From positions 1 through 11,587 of the forward strand of contig LSSL01002937.1 of the NCBI GenBank assembly GCA_001953115.1: 11,587 nt of DNA, in the 5' to 3' direction. A model generated the notes under the pieces. It worked only from the letters and a program-made list of their open reading frames with translations, did no database searches and had not been told where the DNA came from. Position 1 is the stretch's first letter. Each line of letters opens with the position of its first letter. This DNA comes from Smittium mucronatum (taxonomy: Eukaryota > Kickxellomycota > Harpellomycetes > Harpellales > Legeriomycetaceae). Both the position numbers and the translations under genes were made by a program. Positions 1-9,247 of the stretch are shown here, piece after piece.

Positions 1-290
1 AGATGGATCTCAGCGTCTAACAGCTATTTGTAGGAAAGCCATGTCGATCAAACCCACGTTTGGGTAGGAGCCTAATTTTATCAATCCTGTTAGAAGTAGG
101 CTCTGACTAGGAGCTCAATAGCTTCAATGAACTGTTGTTCATTGACAAAGAGCTTAATTCATGACTGCATGTAACCTCAGTCATCCAGCCTACTTGAAGC
201 AATGCCAGGGGGGGTATTTCGGTTGGTAGATTGAACCCTTTTCCCGTAGGTACGCAGCCGGTAGTCCGGTAGAGGAGCTTATTGTAGTTA
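1..290. other. GC-rich structured segment of unknown identity
   Basis: I counted 134 G+C in bases 1-300 (45%), against about 20% in the DNA that follows, and the drop occurs near base 290. The segment runs off the left edge. It holds four perfect stem-loops in a row. They pair 52-56 with 61-65, 68-74 with 97-103, 124-132 with 137-145 (9 bp, TGTT loop), and 161-167 with 178-184. A short direct repeat CCGGTAG-T-CCGGTAG lies near 258-272. In an AT-rich genome, raised GC together with serial hairpins is typical of structured RNA genes, but old transposon fragments can look the same. The minus strand is open from about 496 to 107, but most of that frame crosses the AT-rich flank, so I do not call it a gene. 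No tRNA, 5S or conserved large or small rRNA core motif was found. Confidence 0.5.
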
Positions 291-379
291 GGATAATAGT
301 CTTTTCTATACGTCTTTTTCTTTTTTTCAAAATTTTTTAGTATAGTTTTTAATGAAGTTATCTTACAATAGAATTCCGT

Positions 380-399
380 AAAAAAAAAAAAAAAAAAAA
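380..399. repeat. A20 homopolymer
   Basis: An uninterrupted run of 20 A. It lies about 90 bases right of the GC-rich island. It could be the remnant of a retroelement poly(A) tail, but no target-site duplication was seen, and A runs are common in DNA this AT-rich. Confidence 0.9.
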
Positions 400-1736
400 T
401 GGTATAATTGTGCCCAAGAAAAAAAATATAATATAAGAAATGATTTAGCAAACAACTAACTTCCATACTTAAACTAAATAAACCCCACTTTTTCAAATTG
501 TTAATTTTTTTATAAAAATTATAGCATGAAATATATATAAAGATATATATTTTTCATATTACCAGGTTTTAAAGAAGAAAATTGAATAAACGTATAGTAA
601 CATTAACTATCTAGTTTATTATGCAAAATAAGACTGATATTTTTAATAACACGAATTAAAAGCGTAGGAATGTCAAAAAAAATCAAGAAAAATACCAGAC
701 TCAGAAATATCAAAGCTATATATATATAACAAAAATAATACACACACTTCGCCATTTATATATTTAATACAGCTTTTAAATTCATTAATAAATGTTTAAT
801 ATTTATAAAAAAAATTCTAAAACATCTATAAATCAGAAAAAAAGGCTAAAATATATTTTAATTAGCAATATATAACAAGTAAATTGATATTATTTAATCA
901 AAAAGCATAAAATTTATTGACATTGTATGTATAAATATCAAAATAAAATCTTGCACTCAAAATTTATGTTTAAACAATTAATTTAAAATTTCCGTATTTT
1001 AGTATCCCTGATTGATACATGTCTATTTTAGAGATTGATAATTATTTAATAAAAAATAGTAATAAAAATATGGTATTAAATCACCTATTATCTAGTAGTT
1101 TTGTAAAAGTAATATATTAAATCACCCTCAAATCATTTTTTAGCTAAAATGTAAAAATAAAAGGAAAAAAAAATGTATTTAAATACTATCTTATAAATAA
1201 TAACACCTCAGAACTAAACTAATGTGATGAATTTTATTAAAATGTTATAAATATGCTGTAAGTGATTGAAACCACTAAGTTTATGTGATCTTTTTAATTA
1301 ATTGTGCTATTTATGTGGATGTGATTTTTAAATAGATGTGATTTTATTTTGGTGATTCTGAAATCCAAGTAGATGAATTATGAATTATGATGGGTAATTA
1401 GGTGCATTAATAGAGTAATTATCGCAAATAAATCCAAAATTAAAACAAACGAAATTATACTAAGGATCCAATATATATATTAAATTGTAGCGATTTTAAT
1501 ACGCTATTAAATCATTTCAAATACAATGAAAACCATAAAAAATAGTCTGTATTTAAACAGAATATACCAAAATTTAGAAATTGAATACCAAAAAATATGA
1601 AAGAAGTCCAGTTTAAAACGAGAAATAAAGACATTAAATCCAAAAACTTCAACGATAATACGAAAGATAATGAAAAAACACTATCTAAATATTATCAATA
1701 ATTTCAACAATTTTAATTTACAGGAGTGATAACTAA
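400..1736. other. AT-rich DNA without recognisable genes
   Basis: No coding-like frame was found on either strand. Only weak short repeats are visible: TTAAATCACC occurs near 1077 and 1118, and GATGTGATTTT occurs twice near 1318 and 1334, with further TGTGAT copies near 1223 and 1283. They are too short and irregular to call a tandem array. Confidence 0.6.
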
Positions 1737-2067
1737 GTTACGATTGCGATTGCTTTTTTGATTGAAAATGTGAAAGCATATTTAGCTAATTTTGATAAAG
1801 ATTCTGCAATTAAATTTGGTATTGAATTGCTTTATATAATTTTGTTTTTTATTTATGCAACTGTTTCTAAGGAATTTTTTTGAAATCTCTGCTTCTGTTA
1901 TTAAAGCTTCTGCTGCTTTGAATATTTCTGATTTTTTAGCTGTTTACGTTTCTGTCGCTGTTAAGATAGTAAATGCTATTTTTTTGCGACTTTTTTTATA
2001 TAAAAATTTTTTTTGTAATGTTTTGTATCCTAATTTAATATTTTTTCTTAATTTCTTTAACGTTTAA
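1737..2067 (+). pseudogene. Broken coding-like frame, unrecognised
   Basis: One frame is open from 1737 (just after a TAA) to a TGA at 1881-1883 and reads like protein, for example AFLIENVKAYLANFDKDSA. The next frame carries on at once from 1882 (EISASVIKASAALNISDFLA) to a TAA at 2065-2067. The join falls in a run of seven T at 1875-1881, where one T fewer would give a single frame of about 110 codons. The codons favour G or A in first position, unlike the flanks. The product looks hydrophobic, with probable membrane segments around codons 30-42. No ATG is seen at the left end, and I recognise no family. It could be a decayed gene, a sequencing error in a live exon, or a transposon relic. Confidence 0.4.
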
Positions 2068-2206
2068 GCTAACTTATTTAAAATTTTCATTTTTTATTAA
2101 GATATTTATATACCGAAAATCACTTTTTACTTTTTATTTCATATATTTATAACAATTTTTAAAAAAATTGAATCTTTTTTTTAATATAAAATATATATTC
2201 TATAAT

Positions 2207-2227
2207 ATTTATTTATTTATTTATTTA
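2207..2227. repeat. (ATTT)5 microsatellite
   Basis: Five perfect ATTT units and a closing A. It is a simple repeat with no evident role. Confidence 0.85.
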
Positions 2228-2311
2228 AAAAAATATAATTTAATTGGCAAAGACAATTTTATTTTTAAGCTATTTTATTTGAGACTGATTAAATGTGGTT
2301 GCTAAAATCAT

Positions 2312-2364
2312 CACAAATTCCATTATCCCATGTTTGATCGCGCCCAACATGACAAAAAATTGTG
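2312..2364. repeat. Imperfect inverted repeat around a GC-richer core
   Basis: CACAA at 2312-2316 pairs with TTGTG at 2360-2364, and CATGTT at 2329-2334 pairs with AACATG at 2346-2351. The loop holds TGATCGCGCCC, unusually GC-rich for this region. It could be the end of a small decayed DNA transposon, but no target-site duplication is visible. Confidence 0.35.
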
Positions 2365-2583
2365 AATATTTTATTGGTTATTTTTCATTTATTTTTATTT
2401 TCCCGAAATCCACTTTTGCACACGTATTTTATATCTATTCTTAACTTTCATGCCAAAAATTCTCAGAATGAAGCGCTTAAATATATGCACGAGTTTGAAA
2501 AATATAATTATACTTCTATTATATTGCTTCATATATTTTTTCCATTTAAATTTTATCATGGGCTCATCAACAGCAATTATTAG
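2362..2583 (+). other. Possible coding relic, unrecognised
   Basis: A frame of 73 codons. The first half is low-complexity and hydrophobic. The middle (NSQNEALKYMHEFEKYNYT) has a more protein-like composition. By a rough estimate, stop codons make up about 9% of codons at this base composition, so one or two open frames of this size are expected by chance in the window. I recognise no domain and have little confidence that it was ever a gene. Confidence 0.15.
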
Positions 2584-2813
2584 TGAAGAATTGATATTTT
2601 TTGTATTTTTCTTTTAATATAATTTATAAATGTTTTTTCTAGTCTGTTGAATTTTTGAGAATATGCTTCAAAACCATCAAAAATATATAATTTTGATAAA
2701 ATATATTCAAAAAATTTAGATTTCATAAGACATAATATATAATAGTAATTTAGTTTAGAGTTTAAAACACAAGAACCTATGTAGGACGTAGATTTTTTAA
2801 TATAAATAAACAT
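2580..2813 (-). other. Possible coding relic, unrecognised
   Basis: A 77-codon minus-strand frame. Its second half (KLYIFDGFEAYSQKFNRLEK) has a mixed, protein-like composition rather than the simple F/I/N/K pattern of random AT-rich DNA. No family is recognised, no neighbouring frame continues it convincingly, and it may be chance. Confidence 0.2.
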
Positions 2814-4772
2814 TAATATCTAAAATAATTTTCTGCACATCGAGATCAAAATGTATCTTTATTTAATTTTTACTCAGTTTATTTTTAGAATGGTTTTTAG
2901 ATTTTTTTTTAAACATTAGTCAGACACTAATAAATTGAAGATTTTGGAGGCAAAATATTGCGATATTTAATGTGAAATCTGGTATGTTGGTAGCACCAAA
3001 AAAAATTGTTATTATTACCAGATAAATATTTTCTTTCTTTCTCCAAGATATAATAGAATTTTTAGGGTTTACATTATATAAATTAGAATTAATAATATTT
3101 TTTAAATAAATGGAGTTGTAGATCAATTTATATGCCCAATTAAATTATCTAAAACATATTAAGTAATATTGGCAGGAATTAAATGTGTGTTTGATAAATA
3201 GTTAATAAAAGAATATTTCTGTGAAAATTTATCATTCCCTTAAAAATAAAATTCAATAAACTTTTAAACTAACATTAATAACTCTTAAAAAATAACCATA
3301 AATTTTCAAAAAGATAATTAATATTGATAAATAGTGAAAATTGAAAAATAAATAAATATGTAAAAATAAAGGGTTGCAACAATCTAGAAGTAAAAATCTG
3401 AGAAAAATATCACAAAGGATAAGTAGTAAAAAAAATATTTGTAAATATTGGGAAAAAAAAGAGATAAAAAAAATTATTGGGTACAAAATATAATTGTCTA
3501 TGACAATAAAAAAAAATTCATATACTGGATACCCTTCTTATAAGTAGATGCTTCCCTACTTAGTATCTACTGCTTTCCTGATTTGTGAAATTAACATTTT
3601 TAATGTATAAAATTATTTAATAGCTCAAAATTTGAATTACAAAAACGAATCTCTTAATGGAAAAAATAAAATAAAATTCTCATTATTTTATGTGCGATTT
3701 TCCATTTTCATTGGGGTTTCAACCAATGAAGTTTTTTCTATCCAATGTTATGCATAATATAAAAATTATTATTTCTCTAACAAGAATCTCTCTTATAAAA
3801 CAAAATATATTTTCACAGTGTCATTAAATTGTAAATTATAGAGTACAAAGGTAACAATATTTGTTAAGAAAGTTCCGGAATTCTCAGATATGGCAACAAT
3901 ACAGGGTTTTGACTCATTTTTTTTGGTCTAAAAATTTAGACAGCGAAAAAAAATTTTATATTTAAAAATCAAAAGTTTCGTGCAGTAAGTGTCATAATCC
4001 TAGAACATAAAAACGATATGTAATTTACCATGATTTATTTATCTAATTTTATAACTTTTTCTAAAACTATTTTTAGCATAAAACAAAAAAATTTGGACAG
4101 AAAATGAAAAAAATTTCGATATTTATATTTAATATGAGTTTAATATAATAATTTTAGTCATAAGTTGAAGCCTGTATAAGAGTAAGTTATAATTTGAAAT
4201 TAAATTTTTTGGAGAATAGATTCGAAAACTTGATTACAGATATGAATTAAAATTACACCATCAGTTCAAAGTCTATAATAATGTCTTTAAAAAAATCGAA
4301 GTCAAAAATAATAATTTTTAGGTAGCAATTTTTCTTTCTTCTGATTGCTTAATTTTTCTTTTTTTTACTTCATCTATTTTTTTCAGACTATGTAAGTAAG
4401 AAAAAAAATATTTTTTAGACCGCTTAAGCTACATCCACGCTTTATGTGTTGTATAAATTACTTAATGTAAAAATTGAAATATTTTCAAATAATGTAAATG
4501 ACCTGTTACAAATTCATAGCATTAATAAAAATTTCTTATTTCCAATAGGTGGAAGCAAATATGAAATTTGTGGGAGTTTGAAATATTTTTCGATCTCAAA
4601 AAAAGTCTGAAAACATTATAAATTTTCATTTGAACAATTTAAAATGTTCTTCAGCGCAGAACTCGTCTCAAAGATTAGTGTTTTTTATCGGTTTAGGATT
4701 AATTCAATTTTTGTAAATGGTAAATTATTTCCAATAGAAAGATATTAATAACTTTTAAAGTAGCTGTTGATA
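2814..4772. other. AT-rich DNA without recognisable genes
   Basis: Minus-strand frames of 68-77 codons occur near 2920-3126 and 3253-3486, but they are low-complexity and hydrophobic and look like chance. The only local structure I note is a stem-loop at 3543-3571. No promoter, RNA gene or repeat family was recognised. Confidence 0.5.
3543..3571. repeat. Stem-loop, 7-bp stem
   Basis: AGTAGAT at 3543-3549 pairs with ATCTACT at 3565-3571. An alternative fold pairs AAGTAG at 3542-3547 with CTACTT at 3556-3561. It sits in a slightly GC-richer patch. It is probably incidental. Confidence 0.4.
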
Positions 4773-4892
4773 TCAAGATGTCAGTAGATAAAATTTTTCC
4801 GATTTCACATCTGCTTCATATTTTTTAAGTGATATTCCCCAAATGCTATGAGCTTTCCCATTAGGCATTATTTCATTAATTGGTGATATTAT
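4773..4892 (-). pseudogene. Coding-like fragment, unrecognised
   Basis: An open frame of 39 codons plus stop with a clearly protein-like composition (EIMPNGKAHSIWGISLKKYE), read from 4892 to 4773. It follows the larger fragment at 5148-4918 on the same strand, as expected for one decayed gene. No domain is recognised. If the parent element is DIRS-like, this would lie in or after the recombinase region, but no catalytic R, H or Y motif could be placed. Confidence 0.35.
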
Positions 4893-4917
4893 CTAATTTG
4901 CGATAGAATAATTTAAT

Positions 4918-5148
4918 TCAATTTTTTTTATCTAAATCTGTTATAAAAAACAAGTTATCCAATATCCGCCTGTTTCCGATTTTTTTGCATAGTATAGGTA
5001 AATTCCAGCATATTTTCAATGGTTGTAAACCACATTTTTTCACCTTTTTCAGATTTTTCGGATTGTGAACCAAATTTAATGAGATAATTTTTATTACATG
5101 TCTTCTGAAAAACGCTCTATTCCTTGCAGCCCACTTCTTTGAATCCAA
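4918..5148 (-). pseudogene. Coding-like fragment, unrecognised
   Basis: A minus-strand frame that starts in the stretch NPLDSKKWAARNRAFFRRHV. At about 5035 a neighbouring frame becomes the more protein-like one (KMWFTTIENMLEFTYTMQK, 5035-4955, ending in TAA), and the first frame resumes with DNLFFITDLDKKN. That suggests two small indels in one former gene. The family is not recognised. Placement within a tyrosine-recombinase retroelement rests only on strand and neighbourhood. Confidence 0.4.
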
Positions 5149-5399
5149 AGGATTTTTAGATCCAACAAAATGTTAATTTTTTTTAATTTTGGAAAGTCCA
5201 ACTTTTTAATTATTCACCAATAATACAAGCAATTAATTATTTTTCGAAAAACCAAATTTGTGAATTCTGTTGGTTTCTTATTTATTTTATTATTTAGATT
5301 TTTAGAGAGCCATTAATCCTTGTTTGTGATGTAATTGGCTTGTTTTTTGGGAAAAATTCTCAGCAGGTATTCAGAAAAAAAATTAAATATATAATAACT

Positions 5400-5738
5400 C
5401 AGGATTTTTTTAAGTTCAAAGATAACAAGTCAGCAAAATTGATAAAATTTGGTTGATCTGAATTTGATTCTTTTTTCCAATATATTAATCCTTTTTTGGT
5501 ATGATTTTTATTTTTTGGTATTTTTTGGTTTAATTGATCCCTTTATTAGAACTTTAGATGAATCCGGATCTTCTGGCACTCGTTTATTATAGATTCTATG
5601 CTGAAATTTAATATTTTGTGTGATTTTTATTGAGTGGGGGATTTTTGTGCATACTGGTAAATTTATAAAATGCGGTAATGGGGTTTCTACAGTTAATTTT
5701 GTGTTATTATTACCAACTGAAACTGTTATTAAATCGTT
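5400..5738 (-). pseudogene. Possible tyrosine recombinase N-terminal domain, decayed
   Basis: A 76-codon open stretch (5738-5508, minus) includes RVPEDPDSSKVLIKGSIKPK followed by NTKK and a TAA. Reading on, first in the same and then a shifted frame gives KSYQKGLIYWKK and PNFINFADLLSLNL. A pattern of basic-P-x-T-K-K-Y-x-S-Y, then W about eight residues later, then F-x-x-(F/L)-L, resembles the SAM-like core-binding domain of tyrosine recombinases. This is pattern resemblance only. The catalytic domain could not be traced. The plus-strand frame over 5620-5853 is its antisense and is not annotated. Confidence 0.3.
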
Positions 5739-6427
5739 TTATAGAGTTTTTAGAGTATTAAGAAGGTTTTTGGGAAGAATTTTCTCCTTTTTTGGCTTAT
5801 TGATGTATCTATTCATCTTAAGTATCAATTGGATTTTTTTTTCTTTTAATTGATAGCATTTTAGTTGTTTTTTTATCATCAATTCATAAAATTAAATTTA
5901 TATATGGAACCTTCTTCTGTTTAACTAATTAAGAAAAGAATTTTTGCAACTGCAATTCTTACACTTTTTTTATTTCCTAGAAAATCAATCAACTAGTATG
6001 GTTTCCTTCTACGATTTATGAATGGTTTTAAACGTGAATTTTTTATTTTTTTATATATCCCGCAGTTCCTTGGTAAGGTCAAATGGTTTTCGATAGGAAT
6101 TTTTCCCTCATTTCAAGAATATAGTTTTTTTTGTGGTGATTTCTGTTTTTAGCTAAAATTTTGAGTTCACCAGTGCTATATTATGGGTCTTGGTGTATTA
6201 AATAATGTTATAGATCCCTTTTAATCAGTATCGTATCGCTCTTTCCTTTTTTGTAGTAAATAATTCATTTCCAGTAGATATTAGCTACCAATTTTGATAT
6301 TGATTAATTAAAACTCAATAAACTTTTTTAATTATGTGGAAATGGTAGTGGATTATTTTAACTGTAATTTTGGAACACCATAGACTAATTTATTTTTAGT
6401 TAGGGCCCCCTCTATTAAAATACAGCT
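5739..6427. other. Unreadable stretch inside the eroded retroelement
   Basis: No fragment longer than about 20 codons reads well on either strand. On the minus strand near 5880-5820 there is a short lysine-rich patch (TTKMLSIKRKKNPID). If the flanking pieces belong to one DIRS-like element, RNase H would be expected here, but no DAS-type motif was found. Confidence 0.35.
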
Positions 6428-6659
6428 TATCTCACTTTCGTTGCAGCAACTAAAAACTGCAAACATAGTTCTGGCGCCCGAATTATAGATATTTGATGAT
6501 TTATATATTTTCCTATTTTTCTTCTAGTTTTTTTAGGCGATTTTGCGGCAGATTAATTTTATTTTTTTTTGTGTCAAACACTACCCCAAGAAACTTCTGT
6601 CTAATCAATGATTCTGTTAGGTATAATTTAAGCTGTAAAGCAAATAATCGGATCCCCAG
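6428..6659 (-). pseudogene. Reverse transcriptase fragment, DIRS-like
   Basis: The minus frame from 6659 to the TAG at 6515-6513 (48 codons plus stop) reads LGIRLFALQLKL, then KFLGVVFDTKKNKINLP, then QNRLKKLEEK. An LG-(I/L)-x-L segment about 20 residues before FLG-(I/V)-x-x-DT, then a (R/I)-x-LP box and a K/R-rich helix, is the layout at the thumb end of RTs from DIRS/Ngaro-type retrotransposons. Further on, 6462-6428 reads LQFLVAATKVR, similar to the LQ-x-L-x-G...A-x-x-V segment that follows in those proteins, with several residues lost. The fingers and palm with the YxDD motif are not present to the right (6660-7021). It is non-functional. Confidence 0.5.
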
Positions 6660-6848
6660 GCAATTATTCTCCTGTTTTTATCTTCTTTAAAATCTCTCTT
6701 TCTATACGGCCTTTATATATAAAAGTATTATGGTTACATTAATATTGGTCTACTTATATCTTTTCTACATACCATTTTTAATTTTTTTTTAAATAATAAC
6801 CAATAAAAATATATACCAATTTTAATAAATAATATTTCTCCCACTTCC

Positions 6849-6892
6849 AATGTGACATAAATCACATTAATAATACGTGACATTAATAATAC
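6849..6892. repeat. Hairpin plus two direct 13-mers
   Basis: AATGTGA at 6849-6855 pairs with TCACATT at 6862-6868. Overlapping this, ACATTAATAATAC occurs at 6864-6876 and again at 6880-6892, separated by GTG, giving a 16-bp period. It lies 130 bases outside the earliest base I can assign to the left arm of the long inverted repeat, so it could be part of that arm or a flank feature. Confidence 0.6.
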
Positions 6893-7107
6893 ACACAATT
6901 TTACATATAAAACAATGGATATAAATGAAATTATGAAAAAATTTAATTTTGCGCATTATTATTTTTTGAAAATGAATATTTTTGCATACTACACGTTAGA
7001 CATATAATACCATTGGTCAGATTTACGGAAAAAACACAAGCTCAATGTTTTAATATATTATAAAATTGCCTATAGTAAGATATGTTTATTAAAATGTATA
7101 GGGTTTT

Positions 7108-7467
7108 TTATTGGCAATAACAAGAAATTAAGCTAGATTTGATAAAGCCAGGAGCTTTTGGAATTGCGTATATTCCATTTACAATATCATCAAATTTAAA
7201 TTTTTCACAATCATGAATAAAAATCCAAAAATCCAAAGAATTAAATAAAATAATAATTTTGAAAATCATTTTTAAGAACAGTATGTCTCTTTTGCTAAAG
7301 GGTATGGATTTTTTGTTTTTTTTCTTTACTCTACTGCTTTTTTAAATAAAGAATAAAGCGCTTTTAGTTAATGGAGTCTTCAAACCTAACAAATCTTGAA
7401 ATGAGATCAGCCATCTATTTGCAGCAAACAAATCATAAACCATAAAATTTGGGATAAATTTTTGTGA
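7108..7467 (-). other. Coding-like frame in the left arm (copy of 11142-11501)
   Basis: This is the mirror copy of the frame described at 11142-11501, with identical sequence. It faces outward, away from the transposase. The product is unrecognised and contains one internal stop. Confidence 0.35.
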
Positions 7468-7516
7468 TTAATGCATCAGATATAAGAAAATTTTATCAGA
7501 GTAGATATATAGCAGA

Positions 7517-7527
7517 CCCCCCCCCCC
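7517..7527. repeat. C11 run in the left arm
   Basis: Eleven C in a row, matched by twelve G at 11081-11092 in the right arm. This is extreme for DNA of about 22% GC. The length difference shows either true divergence of the arms or a homopolymer sequencing error. Confidence 0.95.
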
Positions 7528-8360
7528 AAGACACATCTGCTCCTCAAAAACGTTAAGCTTATATCTTTTCATGAATTATTTAGAAAAAAAGACCAATTAT
7601 ATAAAAATTTTACACAATTAATTAATATTTATAAATAGAGAGAATCTTGTGTCTCTGATGGCCCATATTGAATATAAAAAGCCTGAAATAATCCCTAATA
7701 TATTTTTAAATCTTTACCACAAGCAGCTAATATAAATAGTTTCTTGAAAAAATACACCTTATTAGCACTAGCACGCTCCAATATAAGTTATAATACCTTT
7801 TTAACAACTAAAAAATATTATAAATTTTAATAGAATCAAATATATCAGCACATAACCCCCAAAACTAGTCTGTATATCCTAAAAAAATTTATTAACCAGC
7901 TATTTTTATAAAAAAATTACTTTTACCGAGATGTTTATAATATTACCAACTGAACTTTTGCCGCTTAAGTGATGATTTTTATTATAAGAAGCCTTTTTTT
8001 AAACGATATAACACGCCGAAATATTTTTCAAAACTTATTAATAGGCACTGAGGCCCCAGATTTTATAATTTATTTTTTAATATAAATCAGATTTTCTTCT
8101 ATGTTTAAAGTGTTTGTTTTATTCACATTTTTTTGTATTTATGTTTATATTTTGAGTATAAATTTTTCATTTCAAAAAACAAATTATATTATGTTTTGTT
8201 TTTCAGATTTTTTGAAAAAAATCTAGTTAATTTTCCACTGATCCTTTAAAATACTACTTAAATATCCTTAAAAAATTTCATCCAATTTTATTTAATATAA
8301 ATTATATCTATTGCGTACCACTTCTAAAACTTCCTAAATACAATGGTGGATTTTATACCT

Positions 8361-8820
8361 ATTTATAAGCTAGCTACCATTATTATCAAATATAAATATT
8401 TGTAACTGAAAATTTCAAAAATTATTACAAGTTTGATATTGACTTTTTAGGTGCTGCGGAAGTTTATTTTTTTATATATGCTATATTAAATAAGTACATA
8501 TCACTAAATATAGAATTTAATACCTGTTTTTATTTATTTTTTTGTTTTCCTCAACTTGAATAAATGTATTTATTATTAAATTGTATTGTTTGCGTATTTA
8601 TTGTCGCGTAAATATTGAAAATGCATTTTTCTATCAATTATTAACAAAATTAACGGAAAATGATATTTTAAATTTTCTGTATCTTTACTTTCATTATACA
8701 GTATATTAGATATAGATTATTTTTTAATATAAAAGCATACATTTATGGTAATTAATTATGACTTATCCTTATTTATTTTAAATGAATCCTTAGATAAACT
8801 TAAGTATTAGGAATTGTAAA
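8361..8820. other. 5' part of the transposon spacer, no readable gene
   Basis: It lies between the inner end of the left arm and the first readable FLYWCH codons. Very AT-rich, with no convincing frame. The promoter and N-terminal codons of the transposase would be expected here, but I cannot place a start codon. Confidence 0.4.
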
Positions 8821-8913
8821 ATTTTATCATTTGATGGATAATTATACCATTTACATCGTAAAAATAGAATCAATGGGAATTCATATTACATCTGCGCCAA
8901 AAAATGTATGTGA
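8821..8913 (+). pseudogene. FLYWCH zinc-finger part of the MULE pseudogene
   Basis: The frame reads LSFDG-stop-LYHLHRKNRINGNSYYICAKKC. The FDGYxY start, the basic stretch with NGxxYW, and a Cys pair are the FLYWCH pattern; the usual Trp of YWxC is Ile here, and GY has become a stop (8839-8841). The expected His pair seems to be kept in the next readable piece (NRSHESE near 8993-9013), about a dozen codons further on than usual, which suggests a small insertion. FLYWCH fingers bind DNA and commonly precede MULE domains in animal-type transposases. Confidence 0.65.
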
Positions 8914-9247
8914 TATCAAAAATCAAACACTCATGGTGACCTCCTATATGTATTTAGAAGTAGGATCATTTTCATAATAAAAATTGTGATAAAATCGTAG
9001 CCATGAAAGCGAGGATTCTAATATTGAATTAGTTATGTCTAATGAATATATAGCTCTCATAATATATATAAAGGAAAATTACATTTATTTGCAAGAGTAT
9101 TGAATAGCAGTAATTTCTTCTAGGCCAACCCTTGTTAGAATGATAAACAGAAACAGAGCCGGAATTATATCATTTTCCCCCAAAATATACTTGGATTAGA
9201 TGAGCTTCTAGATTATAACAAGCTCACACTTAAAGAGCAATTTTTTG

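Larger units (their letters stand above)
4773..6660 (-). mobile_element. Eroded retroelement, perhaps DIRS/Ngaro-like
   Basis: Several minus-strand fragments in changing frames lie in an order that suggests one decayed element read from 6660 towards 4773. First comes the C-terminal end of a reverse transcriptase (6659-6513). Next is a short LQFLVAATKV-like piece (6462-6428), then an unreadable stretch where RNase H might have been. Last is a coding-like stretch (5738 to about 5400) that may be the N-terminal domain of a tyrosine recombinase, and further coding-like pieces to 4773. RT followed by tyrosine recombinase is the order of DIRS-type elements. The catalytic YxDD part of the RT would lie further right and is missing. 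No repeat ends were found. The single-element reading is inference. Confidence 0.4.
7022..8360 (+). repeat. Left arm of the long inverted repeat
   Basis: I aligned this base by base to the reverse complement of 10249-11587. The arms match throughout except for two one-base length differences: a C run of 11 here against 12 G in the other arm, and TTTT at 8351-8354 against AAA at 10256-10258. No substitution was found. Homology stops sharply after 8360. The start at 7022 is only the mate of the last base in the window, not a true boundary. The arm is AT-rich apart from the C run. Confidence 0.97.

Noticed and set aside
155..190. Local resemblance to the 3' part of large-subunit rRNA (ATGACTG...CCTC...GTCA)
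   Set aside because: The invariant sarcin-ricin loop that should lie upstream is absent, and the rest of the island does not align. The similarity is explained by a simple hairpin.
205..275. tRNA-like boxes (GTTGGTAGATT on plus; GGGTTCAATCTACC on minus)
   Set aside because: No cloverleaf could be drawn on either strand. The A-like and B-like boxes lie on opposite strands.
107..496. Open minus-strand frame of 129 codons, the longest in the window
   Set aside because: It crosses the sharp composition change near 290 and reads through the A20 run as poly-Phe. The two halves do not look like one protein, so I kept only the GC-rich island as a feature.
3253..3486. Hydrophobic minus-strand frame of 77 codons
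   Set aside because: Composition is almost only F, I, L, Y and S, as expected from A-rich DNA read on the opposite strand. No motif was seen.
5620..5853. Open plus-strand frame of 77 codons
   Set aside because: It overlaps, in antisense, the more protein-like minus-strand stretch at 5738-5508. Its own product is simple and rich in F, L and I.
6472..6482. TGGCGCCCGAA, identical to the start of a lysine-tRNA primer binding site of LTR retroelements
   Set aside because: No LTR ends, gag or polypurine tract fit on the plus strand. On the minus strand the same bases lie inside the decayed retroelement coding stretch (reading IRAPE), so the match is probably chance.
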